A stretch of DNA of 64,000 nucleotides from Kappaphycus alvarezii (GCA_002205965.3 NADL03000629.1:1612001-1676000), one strand, 5' to 3'; positions 9,710-21,646 are shown, counted from the first letter of the stretch. The notes: generated by a model not told the origin, from the letters alone. Program-made: numbers and translations.

Positions 9710-11760
9710 ATGACGAATCCAAATGACCCCCGTCAACAGCCCGGAAACCTTGTCAACACTCGCGCAACCCTTGTCACGTCAGCGGCTGAGTGTAAGCGAC
9801 TATTCGGTTCCCTTTGGAGAAGTAAGCGCGTCAACGGAACCGTGGTCAACATCGAAGTTGACACATCTACCGGAAGACGTCAGACTTCGGTCACCGCAGA
9901 CTGGTCCATTCAGGACAGGACAAAGCGCGTCAGCTTGAAACTCGTCAACATCAAGCCAGGAGAAGCATCTGAAGGTGGCCTAGCAACGTCCAATGAAATG
10001 GAGACAACTGCTGCTGAGGTCGAGCTACCGAATCGTCAACCTTCTGTTGAAGAACCTCGAGAAGAAGCCAATGGGATGGCCGGAGTAGGAGGGGTATGCA
10101 AAGAAGTGCATGGAAAAATTTGGACCAATCAGGAGGTAGTATTACCGTTGAATGGATCAACGGCATGTCGGCCATGGAAGGTAATTGGTCCAGCAGGGAA
10201 CACGTACATACAAGGTCATACCGAGTATGAGAAGACCCCGTATGATTTTTTCCTTTGCATGTTTCCCGTCGAACACCTTTCCACAATTACCGAACTTACA
10301 AACCGGAAACTCGCTAATGGTGGGCACATGCGTACAACAGCTGGTGAAATTCTAAAGTTTTTTGGAATTCTCATATTGCTATGCAGATTCGAGTTTACAA
10401 GCAGAAGGTCACTTTGGAGTACACAGTCTACATCCAAATACATTCCATTGGCGGCTTTTGGAAAAATATTTCGAGGAACCGTTTCGAAGCACTGGTTCAT
10501 GTATTACATTCAGCCGCTACACTGAAACTGAAAGCACTGACAGAAGATGGTCTTTGGTCAGCGGATTCGTGGAGGCCATAAAACGGCATAGGAGGTCAAG
10601 TTTTTCGCCATCGGAGAGAATTTGCGTGGATGAAAGCATGTCGCGCTGGTACGGAATGGGGGGATATGTCAGAAGGACTACCGCACTATGTCGCCATGGA
10701 CCGTAAGCCTGAAAACGGATGTGAGATCAAGACTGCATGCTGCGGTGTCAGTGGATTGTATTGAATTTGGAGATTGTTTTGTCAGCATCTGACAGCAGTA
10801 ATCGGCGTTACGAGTCAAATTTCCCTCATGGTACTGCTATTGTTCTTCGCCTTACAGAGCCTTGGTTTCATTCAAATCGACTTGTCTGTGCAGACTCTGC
10901 ATTTGCTTCTGTGGCCACAGCAAATGCGCTTTTTGAATATGGACTGAGGTTTACAGGTGTCGTCAAGAATGCGACAAGGCAGTTTCCTATGTCATTTTTG
11001 TCAGGGCTGGAACTTTCAGGCGCGGAGATCATATCTGTATGGTAAGTCCAGGACGGAAAGCCACCCTTCTATGATGGCCGTTCTGTGGATGGATAGAGAC
11101 AGAAGATACTTTGTCAGCACCTCCGGTACAACACTTCCGTCAGAGCCTATCAGAAGATCTCGTTGGAGATCTGCTGGTAATGAAACGCTGCTTGTGGAAA
11201 TGGAAATTCCAGTTCCAGCGGTTGTCAGCACATATTATCAAACGTGCTCCCAGATTGACAGGCATAACAGATGCAGACAGGATACTTGGATTGGAGAAGA
11301 AATTCGAAGTCAATGATTGGTCGTTGAGGGTTAATACATCTTTGCTTGCAATTTGCATCGTTGACTCATGGCTGCTATACAAGGGTTTGATGGGTGCAAG
11401 AAATTGCATGTCCAAAAAGATTTTTATGCAAAACTTGCAGAGCAACTCATTGACAATTCATTTGATGCTATTGGCCTCCGCAGATCTGACATTGACGTTC
11501 CAGAGGATTCTGTTCCCTCATTGGCCTGCGGTACTGGAATCCACCTGGTGCCCACAGTGAAAAGGCGCAAAGGAGCCAATGGGGCCCCAACGAAAGCGGC
11601 GTTTCAAAGCAGATGCAAAATTTGCAAATCTGACAAGAAGTCCAAATTTCTCTGCTCTGAGTGCCTGAAACTGAACAAAGAGGTTTGGATATGCCATTCA
11701 GAGACAGGACGTAACTGCTTTCAAAATCACTTACGCGATGTCCACTTCTGTCATAATTAG
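9710..11760 (+). pseudogene. piggyBac-family transposase (DDE_Tnp_1_7), frameshifted
   Basis: Cut-and-paste transposase remains in order. N-terminal part 9710-10525 ends with the family entry region EKTPYDFFLCMFPVEHL and GEILKFFGILIL. A frame change leads to ICVDESMSRWYG (first catalytic Asp, about 10620-10655) and LPHYVAMDRKPENGCEIK. Another leads to LVCADSAFASVATANALF (second Asp, about 10880-10930), then AVLWMDRDRRYFVSTSGTT (third) and QIDRHNRCRQD, matching the family's VDRHD. The tail 11368-11760 has a Cys-rich module CKICKSDKKSKFLCSECL with a further CHSE, as in the piggyBac C-terminal zinc-binding domain. At least four frame switches make it non-functional. An N-terminal domain before about residue 130 is not recognised. 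Confidence 0.82.
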
Positions 11761-12258
11761 AAGATGCTTTATACTACTCTATAGTGATGTTTACTTGTCT
11801 ACGCTTACATTTTATGTAGGTGAATGAGTAAAAATGAAAAAAATTGAGTCCTTGACTATAGCCGCCTACATTTCTGATTCGCGTCGTTCGACTTGCGGAA
11901 TTAGCATACTACCTATGGCGTTATTCCCCTTTATGAGTGATCAGTGAATTAACCCCTCTGCTCATGTTCAAGTGGGCGCGCTAAGGAAACTGAGGTAGCA
12001 GCTGTCGCAGAAATGTCGACCTTCCTGAAGGAAGTTTTTCCCTCCTGTGGAGCGCAGCGAGTCGGACTCACGATTTCTTTGTTCATTCTTTACTTGAAGC
12101 CCATTAGGCCACAGCGGTTGTTGTGAATGAGGATGAAACTACTTCTTTTATAGTTAGGGGAAGTTAGTTTTCAGGGATTCAGCGTGCCAGTGTATAATTT
12201 TAATTAAAAAATCTAGGTAATTTCGAACAATCATTTGTACTCATATGAGTACATTTGC
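11761..12258. other. piggyBac 3' subterminal non-coding DNA
   Basis: No open frame of note. AT-rich sequence between the transposase stop and the right inverted repeat. Contains the TACTCATATGAGTA palindrome at its end. Confidence 0.5.
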
Positions 12259-12274
12259 TTGTCCTTTGGACACT

Positions 12275-12279
12275 AGGGG
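12275..12279. repeat. Target-site duplication AGGGG, left copy (right copy 17333-17337)
   Basis: AGGGG directly precedes the left LTR and directly follows the right LTR. A 5-bp duplication is normal for copia integration. Removing the element rejoins the piggyBac end CACTAGGGG with AATATTTC. Confidence 0.85.
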
Positions 12280-12556
12280 TAAGAATAGTTCGTGTTGCGT
12301 TACAGTACTAGTCGATCACGTCGAGTGAGAATACATTTGCGTAGGAACAGAGTACACATAGATGCGAGATGTCTCTTTTCTCGCTCACCTTTAAAGCCAA
12401 GATTACCTAGCCTTATAACTACAAAACCATATCAATTAAGCGGGCGTAACATTAACAAAAAACACTCAGTTAGTCAGAGTGCATCAAATAGCAAATACAA
12501 ATTCAAACAGATAACGAACGGATGCCAGCTTGAGTAGACAAGCTGTCATATTCATA
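12280..12556 (-). repeat. copia-1 LTR (3' LTR in element orientation)
   Basis: Runs from TAAGAATAGTTCG to GTCATATTCATA. Aligns end to end with 17054-17332, with about six or seven substitutions and single-base indels. Confidence 0.92.
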
Positions 12557-13864
12557 TTGATCCCCTTTCAGCCGAAGTTCTTCTCGGATAACTTAGTCTC
12601 TGCAATTTCCTCGAATTCAAAGCAAAGTCGCCTGTGAACAGCGTAAGCTGAAGTGCATCAGTAAGGCTGCTGTCCTTTTTGGTGAGCGGATCGGCCAAGT
12701 TGGATTGTCCAGGAATCCAAGATATCTTGTCAACAGCACCAGTCTGAAATTCATATCGGACACAGCTCACATCTCCACGAATAGACTTATCAATGGAGTT
12801 CTTCTGAGTAGACAAAGATGTAAACAAATCTTTGGAGTCACAGCAAGTCTGAGCTTAATATCCATGTTGAATAACTCGGAGTATGCTTTGGCAATTGCTT
12901 TGCCTTCATCAATTCCTTCTGAGGCTGCAAATATCTCAGCAGCCGGTATACTCTTGACCGGCCTCTTTGCCTTATGAGATAACCAGGACACAACGTGATA
13001 AATCGAGTTGTTCTTCATCTCTCCAATGAGAAGTCCTGTTAAAATTCCGAGTTGCCCGCAATCGTCTGTGCGGGATGCATCAGTGAATACAAGAATGCTT
13101 GGCTCGTATTCATTTTTGTCCGTAGGTCTGGGATAAGCGATAGCAGTTCCAAGCCTTTTTAGCTTTCTTACAACATTGATTTGTTCAACCAGGTTACAGA
13201 CCTTAATGTCTGGTGCCTTTTGTTGTAAGTAGCTAGCATAAAATGAACAGAACGGGGAAGCAGCTGTTCCAATCCAACCAAGAGTGCTGTTGGTAGAAGC
13301 AAAGACAGACTTTTCAATGTCATTCAACGGTTGGTCATACTGCTTTCGACGCTGCCTTGAAAACGGATACTCAGTTACTGCATCCATCTTATCATCAGCA
13401 TCAGTTTCGATGGTGAAGTCACTGTTTTGCACAGTGTTGATGCCAAAGAATCGAAGTTTACCGGGACCGTGTTTGATGTCACCGAACTTAAACTTTTTGT
13501 CAAACTTATCCATAAATTCTTTAGCTCGATTTCCTTCTCCGGCAGCTTTGAGGTCATCAACAATTTTGGCAACTATCAATACCAACTTCCCGTTTTCCAA
13601 CTGGTAGAATAACTGCGGAATATGTGATGACTGCCTGAGTCCAATGTCAAGCATTAAGTTGTCCGACTGGTAATTCCATTTAGCATTGGCATTGACCAGT
13701 CCATACGATGCTGTGAGCAGTAGCCATAGATGCGTGGCTTTCATACTGCTTTCTTTCGGAGGGCGCACATAGACATCCCTCTGTGCCTTACCGGTCTGCA
13801 GGAATGCTGCTTTCACATCAGCCCTGTAAATTGTCCACCCAAACAGAGAAGCAATAGATTCCAA
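12552..13864 (-). pseudogene. copia-1 reverse transcriptase and RNase H
   Basis: RT palm with the first catalytic Asp in YRADVKAAFLQTG and the catalytic pair in KIVDDLK (about 13561-13553), where Ile replaces the usual Tyr. RNase H begins with LVFTDASRTDD (about 13087) and continues with SIPAAEIFAASEGIDEG. After a frameshift near 12800 it ends with ISWIPGQSNLADPLTK, the typical copia RNase H ending. These are steps of cDNA synthesis in the retrotransposon cycle. Frames are broken at least twice between integrase and the 3' end. Confidence 0.85.
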
Positions 13865-14453
13865 GATACGAAGCCCGGTTGGTGGACAAGTGGTGCAGTC
13901 CGTGCTTTACATCTTTGAGGTTATCTTCATTACCATGAGGAGCGATACGTGCTTTAAGCTTCAGCGAGCCATCATCATTTTTCTTAACCTTGTAGAGGGT
14001 GTGGCTGTGGATTATGTTTGAACCAGGTGGTACATCGCCATGTGTTACTGGGCGAACAGTTTTCAAAAAGGTCTCCTCTTCAGCCTTATAAGCATTGACC
14101 AATGGGTATTGTTCAAACCCTTGTGCATGGTGACGCAAGAAGGGCTTGTCACCGAAGTGCTTCTGCATTGAAGAGAGTGCGGTGGTCTCAGTGCTTGTGA
14201 CTTCCAATGGCGGGGAGTTACTGGAGCTGGCTTGAATGGGATCGTTAAATTTCCAAACTTCCTTTGTCATGTCCAGGCATTCCGTTTCTCCGTCATCATA
14301 ATGTATATTCATACGACCATCATCTTCTTGTGACTGAACTGTGCCATCGTAAAATTGATCATCCACGGGCCAAAACACCGATATGTTGTCTCCAACGTGA
14401 GGTTGTTCATTCGGAGTGTCAGATCCAAAGTCGGCGTCAACAGGTGTGGCCAA
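13818..14453 (-). pseudogene. copia-1 linker with Tudor-like domain and RT start
   Basis: One 211-codon frame. Residues about 19-67 (14399-14253) read HVGDNISVFWPVDDQFYDG, then IHYDDGETECLDMTKEVW. This is the pattern of Tudor/PWWP-like barrels: a W/F-P-D-D-x-F/Y-Y-x-G turn followed by YDDG-E-E. Such barrels bind methylated lysine or arginine in other proteins. From about residue 100 the RVT_2 N-terminus follows (LKARIAPHGNED, KARxVxxG-like). The domain lies between integrase and RT, where chromodomains sit in some gypsy elements, so a chromatin-targeting role is a reasonable inference. Confidence 0.65.
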
Positions 14454-14499
14454 CTGAGATTGTGGTAAATTATTCTCGGAGTCATCAACATTTAGTGCT

Positions 14500-15676
14500 T
14501 CACGAGCAGTATTGCCTTGGGCTGCTTGTTATATCTATTTCTTCAATAGTCGTTTCAGAAATCACGTCTAAACCTTCTTGTACCATCTGAGCAAAGCTCT
14601 CTCGAGGTAGTGCTTGGCGAACATCTTCAATCGCCACGGTGATTTCTCTGCCATTACGTCCGGGTACGTTAACTGTACGAGCAGCACGATTCGTGGAGAG
14701 GATTGGTTTCGGATCAGACCATTTTCCTCTTTTCTCGTAATTTTTTCTGATAAACCTCAACATTGTCACCAATCGAGAGCGGTATTTCCTTGACAGCATT
14801 TGAACGCAAAATAAGTGCCATTTTGCGTCTTGCATGAAGCTGTTCTCTAGCCTCTCGAATTTCATTCGGTATGACATTGTCGATAGGCTTCGATGCAACG
14901 GGAGGAGAAAATCCCTTTGCAAGTTCAAATGCAGACATAGTATCGTTGCCATATAGATCATTTGAAATTGAGACGGCCTTATACGCTGCAAATTTCGGGT
15001 CATAGTTCTCCTCTTTGTCTGCCAAAAGGCGGGTAAAAATGCTACGTATGATATTATGCTTAGACTCGATAGCATTTTTCGAGTGTCGTCTGGGCGGTAC
15101 AGGAGATATTTCAATGCCAAGCTTGCCGGCATACTTCTTAAACTCACCAACTTGAAATGCCTTGTCTCCTCTAATGGTATCAGGGTACCAGAACTGCGAA
15201 ACCCATGAGGCTTCAAATCCAATCACCGCTTCGCTAAGAGCGGTTGAATCGACAATGTAGGCAGTAGAGTACCTGCTTATTAAATCCATGCAGTGTAATA
15301 ATAGGGTCACATCCAAGTACAAATGATCAATACAAACGACTTCATTAAAGTTCTTCGATAGCGTGCTAATAGACACCTTGCGACTAGGTTGGGGAACCAT
15401 CGTCGAACGACAAGCAGTACATCCATTGATGACTTGAGCGAGGTATGATGCGATAACATCGTTCCATAGACCATTTCTTTGAAGTAGTAACTTATAATCT
15501 GTAAAGGATGCGTGACCGCAGACATGCTTGTGAACTTTATCAACAATTTTCTTGACCTCAGACCATGGTGCTTTGTCAACAGCGAATGCAGATAAGCACG
15601 ATAGTGTCGATCCATGGTTACGAGAAGGGGTAAACTTGTGCAAAGCTATGTAGCTTAAGAACTTATGATCCACCAT
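14500..15676 (-). pseudogene. copia-1 integrase
   Basis: N-terminal HHCC zinc module: HKHVCGH, then CTAC about 30 residues on (about 15560-15410). Catalytic core residues are visible as CIDHLYLD (first Asp), TIRGDKAF (second Asp, about 15170) and AIESKHNIIRS (Glu). The downstream part continues in a second frame from about 15220 to 14500. It inserts element DNA into the host genome and makes the 5-bp duplication seen at the ends. Confidence 0.82.
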
Positions 15677-15855
15677 GGATATGCAATCACGTCGTCCATC
15701 TGCAATGAATACTATTGCATTCTTGCCAATGTGTTCGATGTTGGCCTTTCGCGTGACATTTCTTCCTATGACCCACTGCGATGATCCATCTAAAACTAGG
15801 TGGGTGATTTGAATGGCATTACCATTGTCAGACGTAGCAGTGAGGATAACAGATC

Positions 15856-16089
15856 CTAATATTCGTCTTGACGGACTGGCGTGTTCTCCGGTCCCGTATT
15901 GCCAGTGGTGTGTCCATTTAGAGATTCAGGTATGGCACCAAGTGTCGGATTAACATGTACTCCTATGTGGTCTGCCAATAAATTCAGCTCAACGAGACCA
16001 ATAGCCGAGTACGGTGCTCCATCGTCAACTAATGGTCCTAGCTCAGTCTTGCACATGGCGTTTGCTGAAGAGCCTACTAGGAAACCCAT
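15856..16089 (-). pseudogene. copia-1 aspartic protease remnant
   Basis: LVDDGAPYSAIGLVELNLLADHIG near 16030-15960 matches the retropepsin active-site strand (D-S/T-G-A), with the second position changed to Asp (DDGA). It lies between gag/zinc knuckle and integrase as expected. Frames before and after are closed by stops. Confidence 0.6.
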
Positions 16090-16229
16090 GTTGAATGAGA
16101 TCGACTTAGGTTTCCATTATCTTGCCGACCTTGTGTCGTGTTAGAGGTCGTTCCATTGTTTCCAGAACGGTGTCCAAAGTTGCTCGAAACCTGAGGAGAA
16201 TCATAACATTTCACATGAGATGGAAGAGA

Positions 16230-17050
16230 TCCATCTGGGTTATGATTACGTTTCCAGTGGCCGTATTTGCCACAAATTACACGGGAATCTCATTTGGGAG
16301 ATTGGCCTCTGTAACGGGTGTTTTACCTCTGTTATTACCAAAGGAACGATTAGTTCCGGCTGCACTAGCTTTGAGTGGTTCAAGCTCTGTGTCTACACCT
16401 GAGTGTGAAGACTTGTCACACTGTTTGATCACCGAAGCTACCGATTGATACGTGATAGAGCTTAAAAATTGGTCATTGGTTGACTGAGAATTCAAGTTCT
16501 CATTAGAAGGAGCTGCAGCTGCCATGACAGAAACTCGTTGAGAGTCATCAATGGACGAGTTGGATAGCAGCATGAGCGCAGTTATACACTCTGGTAGCTT
16601 AGTTGTCGTTGTATGAATCGAATTGAACTTTGCCACTTGAGCAGAGAATCTAGATTCAAAATTCTTCATTGTCTCTGCGTTCCTCCTTCTAGTGTTCCAT
16701 AGTTGGTTAAAAGCCCTATAGGCTTCACTTACAACAGAAAGTGCATCTTTCTGATATATCTTGCCTACAATGAGGTCTACAGCGCCATTTCCAGTCAGAT
16801 CATCATCTGAAATTCCGGAGCAAAGGTCCTTGGCGCGTCCATACAGCTGAGACTTGAGGCAAACTGCCTGTAATGCTGCAGGAATCTTATTACTGTTCGA
16901 GTCCGGGAGAGCGTTGTGAAATGTCTGCCAGAGTTTTACTGCGTCACGGTATTCTTGCTGGTCTCCTTTGCCGTCTGTCCAAGGAGGAGATTTAGCGTCC
17001 CATGAGAACTTTGGCCTTGACGGCAGGCCAGTTTGGAGCGCTGGGCCCAT
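16230..17050 (-). pseudogene. copia-1 gag with degenerate zinc knuckle
   Basis: Open from ATG at 17050, directly beside the 5' LTR, to 16277. UBN2/gag-like helical sequence includes KLWQTFHNALPDS, AYRAFNQLWNTRRRNAETM and FESRFSAQVAKFNSI. In another frame at about 16278-16240, VICGKYGHWKRNHN resembles a CCHC knuckle lacking its first and last cysteines. It would form the nucleocapsid. Confidence 0.72.
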
Positions 17051-17053
17051 AAC

Positions 17054-17332
17054 TAAGAATAGTTCGTGTTGCGTTACAGTACTTGTCGATCACGTCGAGT
17101 GAGAATACCTTTGCGTAGAACAGAGTACACAATAGATGCGAGATGTCTCTTTTCTCGCTCACCTTTACAAAGCCAAGATTACCTAGCCTTATAACTACAA
17201 AACCATATCAATTAAGCGGGCGTAACATTAACACAAAACACTCAGTTAGTCAGAGTGCATCAAATAGCAAATACAAATTCAAACAGATAACGAACGGATG
17301 CCAGCTTGAGTAGACAAGCTGTCATATTCATA
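17054..17332 (-). repeat. copia-1 LTR (5' LTR in element orientation)
   Basis: Matches 12280-12556. It is followed on the minus strand by the gag start within about five bases of the LTR edge, leaving almost no leader. Confidence 0.92.
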
Positions 17333-17337
17333 AGGGG

Positions 17338-19513
17338 AATATTTCTATACGTTTGGCGAAAGAGAATTCTGTGCTTCCTTTTCCTTGTTTCCAGTTCACC
17401 ATGCAATGCGGTTTAATTACAATCATCGTTCTCTCAGCAACCCCACCATCCCACTTTCAAACGCCTCTAAATCAGAGGCTACCTCACTGTGGACGTCTGC
17501 ACCCTGTACTCTCTCAAGTTCATGATTTCACACATTTCCGATACCCTCTGAAAGTTGCGATCCTGATTGGCAGCACGAATAATGCTCGAACCCTGCTGCA
17601 ACCATTCTGTGTAGTTCAAAGACCTTTTGCTATCTTGGGGTGAAAAGGAAAGCCTGGAAATCAATGCCACTCAATCTGCAATGATACCGCCATCGTCCTT
17701 TGTACCTAGGTCAAATCAAACGACATTTTGCGTGTTATTCTACCCACCAGTATGCTGTATTCTCTACGTTTTCAAACACCCTATTGCTGTTATCACTCAC
17801 GGAAGATGACTATGACCGACCCCGTCCCCTTCGCGGGATTCATTGTACAAAGAGCGGTAACAAAACAAGTAATTCTGCGCCATACGGAATACCATGAATA
17901 TCATTTACTTCCGGACACCCTTACCGACCTCATTTCATGTAAAGCCCAAGACCAAATTACTGCACGTGAATTTCCGGCTCAAACCCTCAACCTGGAAAGC
18001 CGCCTGAGAATGCCCTCTGAAAAACGCAACATTCTCAACTTTCCTTGCGACTGTCAACTGCTAGCTGCATGATTACAATTTGTCCATTCAAAAAGATATG
18101 CACTTACAATAAACTCTTCATGTTGTCCTCCGAAAACGCTCATAATGCACCTCTTCAGGAAGCCGGCTCGTGACGATTTCAAGTCACTTCAACAACTAGA
18201 ATATAGAGGAGGCCAGAGCCGGCCTGCATTTCTTGCACCGGGGACACCGGAAAGTACCATCCACAAAAAGCGGCAACTGTAGTGAATAAAATTATCCGTC
18301 GTTCAACTGCTCCAAGGGAGCTGAACATCGCTATTTCCATAAAAAGAAACCATACGGGGCACTGAACAAATTATTGGTATTTCATGTGATGAGAACAGAA
18401 CATAATTTATCTGCGGTCAATGACATTGCAGAATTTTGCGCCTTTAGGCCGTTATGTATGTTCGTGGTCATGATATCTGGATCGTGAACGGCGAAAGAAA
18501 GAGATTGTCTGGCAACTCAACACGCGGTTTCCAGTTTCTTGTTCTTTTTTCTCACGCCGTGGTGTTGTCTTTACAGAGCTTGCGCCCCCTCTTAAGCCAC
18601 TAATCTACATTCCCTTTACGAGGAAGCTTTTTGTCTCCCGGCCTACCTCCCGCTGGCGAAGCGCAGGGCGAGCCACAATCTGGCTAATGCTCTCCAACTA
18701 GCTTGCCTTTGGTCGAGTGCAACCATGTAACAACTGACAGCGCTCCTAGCTGGCAGTGATAGTCGTACTTTCGTGACCAGTTTGGACATCTATTGATCAG
18801 CCTTGAATTAGACAACCTGAAAGGTTGTATTGGTATCATCCACGCCCTATATAACGGGTTGAATAAAGACAGGGCTCTGAGACTGTGGAGTAGCTGGATA
18901 CCGCGCCTATCGTTGTGCTTTGTTGAATCATAATCAGGCTAGAGTTCCATCAACCACTTCCTTTCGGCTCGCCTGTAGCACGACCATATTCGGGTTTGCA
19001 TCCAGAGCAACCAATACTGAGTGCTTTCTAAATTCGCCTTCCTCCTTATCTGGGACAAGGTCTGAAGTACTTGATTAGAGGTGGTTCTAGGGCAGACACT
19101 GGATTATTAAGTATGGAACTGGTCTGATAATGTAAGTTCTCACCTTCAAAGCCGACTCGAAATGAACAATATGTCAACACTGAGGATAATTGAACATCAT
19201 GTCCTGAAACTATCTCTCGGTTAGATCATTTATTTCATGGACTTGTTGGGATCGAAAAATTTTGGCTTAAACCAGCAGGCTGGTGGTACGGGAGCCCATC
19301 AATGTACTGTTCTGGAGCCGAGGTTAGGTTCAGTCTCCGTCCGTTACTCCGCCACACACAAATTCCCTTCTAGTACACATCTATGAAATTACGTGTGATT
19401 TTTGTGGAAACTGGGGGTTTGGCGTCTCGATCCGCCCTGGGGTACTCAGTCCTGAGTGCTACGTACGCAACGCAGCCAAGTCAGGATGATGTAGACCAAG
19501 GTCGGTCGCAACC
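17338..19513. other. Intergenic, unresolved; possible transcript start signals near 18.85 kb
   Basis: A minus frame 17670-17479 includes NYTEWLQQGSSIIRAANQD and looks protein-like but matches nothing I recognise; a plus frame at 17353-17643 overlaps it. At 18840-18920, CCTATATAACGGG is followed by GTTGAATAAAGAC, resembling a TATA element and polyadenylation-type signal as in a solo LTR, but I cannot find a partner LTR. Nothing else is supportable. Confidence 0.35.
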
Positions 19514-19827
19514 CTAATCTCAGTGGAGTTAGGCGAGTGCTAGAGAAATCGGACGAGTTGTTCAGTCTGATTTATCGATAAGACGCTTAGTATTCAAGGT
19601 AGAGGTGGCCGATGCCGAGGCGCGGTCGCAGATAAGTACTGTGTCCCGCCGAGGCGTCGGTGACGGGATTGGCTTCCTTTTTTTGGACCTACAATACAAT
19701 CAACTGTAAGCTACAGTTGCACTTGTGACTGTAATTGTGAAGACTTCCTCTCGTAAAAGATCACCCTTTGGATTAACGTCTGACATAGTAAGCGGTTTGA
19801 GTGACTTCTCGTCACTTTTTCTCAACA
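19514..19827 (-). repeat. copia-2 LTR (3' LTR in element orientation)
   Basis: From CTAATCTCAGTGGAG to TTTTTCTCAACA. Differs from the other LTR at only a few positions, for example GGAG against GAAG and GATT against GGTT. Confidence 0.92.
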
Positions 19828-21385
19828 CATGCTCCCCTGGAAGTCCGAGAACCGCTGTTGTTTCCAGTGGGGTGGATGACAAACTGCTGTACGGGATGTG
19901 TCAACTTGTGGGTACGGAGTAGTTTCAGTGCGTCATTGCTCTCGAGTTTCGTCAGTCCGTCTGCTGGATTGTGCTGAGACCGAATAAGCCCAATATTGGA
20001 TATCAAGGAGTCCAAGTATGATTCGCGCGCGGACGCAATGTCTACTATGAACCTTCTTTCCGTAGTGTAACGAGCCCTGGTGAGAACGTCAAAAAGAAGT
20101 TTGCTATCCGTCATCATAATAAGCGGGACCTCGCGGGCGAGTATGCGTTCCAGGTCGTGCTTGATAATAAACGCATTGTCGAAGCCATCGACAAAGGCTA
20201 AAGTCTCGGCAGCCATGCTAGAGCGAGCGGTACGTTTGGACTTTTGTGAGGAGAAATGCAGTAATGCACATTGACGGGATTTGTCAGACAGGCACAATCT
20301 GTATCCAAGCTGTGACTTGAAGTCAGGGCGGTCAGCAAAGCTGGAATCCGTGTAGACGGCGAGGCAGAGGGAATCTTGGTCCATTTTAGGGAACTGGAGA
20401 TTGACCTTGGCAGTGCGCTGAAGGTAGCGGACCATGCAGTTGAGGAGGTTGATCGAGGCGGGAGAGAACGACTCGGGAGTAATCTGAGAGGCTATAGAAG
20501 AGGCGCAAGCGATGTCAGGTCTCGTATATACTGTCCACATCAGTTTTGCGCGCAAGGACCGAAAGGTTTGGAAGTCTGCGTCGCCGGGAAGGGTATTTAG
20601 TCGGCGGATATAGTGAGCTTGAGACAAAGTTCTCATGTTCTTGTCCGATGTGTCGCAAAGTAAACCGGTCTAGACAAACTGTGGAGCATCGTCGATTGTG
20701 ATCTGGAAGCGTTCCATGATTTGTTTGCGGATCTCCCGTTTGTGAGATGCTGGCGATGCTTGGATAACGTCATCGACATATGAGCCAGACAGTGCCACGA
20801 GTGAGTCTCTACAGCGCCGGAAGAAGAGGGCAAGGTCGACGGTTGCCTGTTCCATGCGTTGGTTGTGGACGTGGAATTTGGCGAATGTCTCGCACCAGTA
20901 GTCGCCGCTGTCACTGAGTCCGTACAGTGGTTTGATGACTTGGATAAGCTCCCTTGGGAGTAGATCTAATTTCTTGGGGCGGATGAAAACGTCAAGTTTT
21001 AGGCTTGAAGCCGATTGTAAGTATGCTTGACTTACGTCAAGCGACCAGACATCAAGATCCAATATATAGTTGCGAGGGCTAATATGAGGCGAACTGAGAA
21101 AGGCTTGATGTTGGTCGTGTTGTGGACGACTTGGTACTTTTCCTTATCACGATTTCCGCCCATAAGAAAAAGGGCTTTATACTTCGCCTTTCCTGTCTTG
21201 GAATGTTTGATCACGAGAGAGAATCTGGATGGTATTATGTTGGGATTTGCGCCAGCATCTTTTGCTAGAACGTTGCGAAAGGTACCTATCTCGATTAGTC
21301 CAAGTAATTTACTTCGCTTGGCTTCGTCAAACTCGGCGCAGTTCCAACGAGGGTCTCCGATAAGGATTACTTCTGAATACAGCAC
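19812..21385 (-). pseudogene. copia-2 reverse transcriptase and RNase H
   Basis: RVT_2 N-terminus at 21385-21032 (FDEAKRSKLLGLIEIGTF and RFSLVIKHSKTGKAKYKA). The palm at 21062-20670 has WSLDVSQAYLQS, VIKPLYGLSDSGDYW and the catalytic GSYVDDVI (about 20777-20769). RNase H at 20636-19812 has LAVYTDSSFAD, AAETLAFVDGFD, MMTDSKLLFDVL and the ending SQHNPADGLTK. Three frames are used, so the polyprotein is broken between these blocks, though each block is well kept. Confidence 0.87.
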
Positions 21386-21646
21386 ACGGGGGGTCCTTTA
21401 TCGTCATCAGTAATCATCTCGTCCATAGACTGCAGACGAGTGTGCGGAGCTGGTCGGAGCTGTGCCTTGTTAAAGTTGCTAGGGCCGGTTCTTTCTCCGA
21501 CATGCAGTCGGACTTGTTTTCCGTTAACTGACGCTATTAGGTGCGGTCCAGTATACTGCTTGATCCTTTTCCTGTAGACGTATGCAAAATCACCCGGAAT
21601 ATACCTGTGGTCTGAGGCGGGGGGATAGTGCGAAGACCACGGTGCA

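Larger units (their letters stand above)
8895..12279 (+). mobile_element. Decayed piggyBac-type DNA transposon
   Basis: The ends carry matching inverted sequence: CTAGTGTCCAGAGGACAA near 8897-8914, and the reverse complement of CTAGTGTCCAAAGGACAA near 12259-12277. Inside each end lies the self-complementary motif TACTCATATGAG (8920s and 12238-12249). The transposase (9710-11760) is recognisable but broken in several frames. The right terminus is CACTAGGG on the plus strand, that is CCCTAG read inward, in keeping with piggyBac ends, but I do not see an intact TTAA duplication; copia-1 is inserted directly at this end. A GC-rich 590-bp stretch near the left end looks like added cargo. Confidence 0.6.
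12280..17332 (-). mobile_element. Copia-type LTR retrotransposon (copia-1)
   Basis: Complete structure: two LTRs of about 277-279 bp, a 5-bp target duplication AGGGG (12275-12279 and 17333-17337), and an internal region on the minus strand coding gag, protease, integrase, RT and RNase H in Ty1/copia order. A purine run (GAAAGGGGATCAA on the minus strand) sits next to the 3' LTR at about 12557-12570. The coding region is broken by several frameshifts. The LTRs differ at about six or seven positions, so the insertion is fairly young compared with its piggyBac host. Confidence 0.92.

Noticed and set aside
18540-18990. Solo LTR with TATA and AATAAA-like signals
   Set aside because: No second copy or target duplication visible in the window; mentioned only as a possibility.
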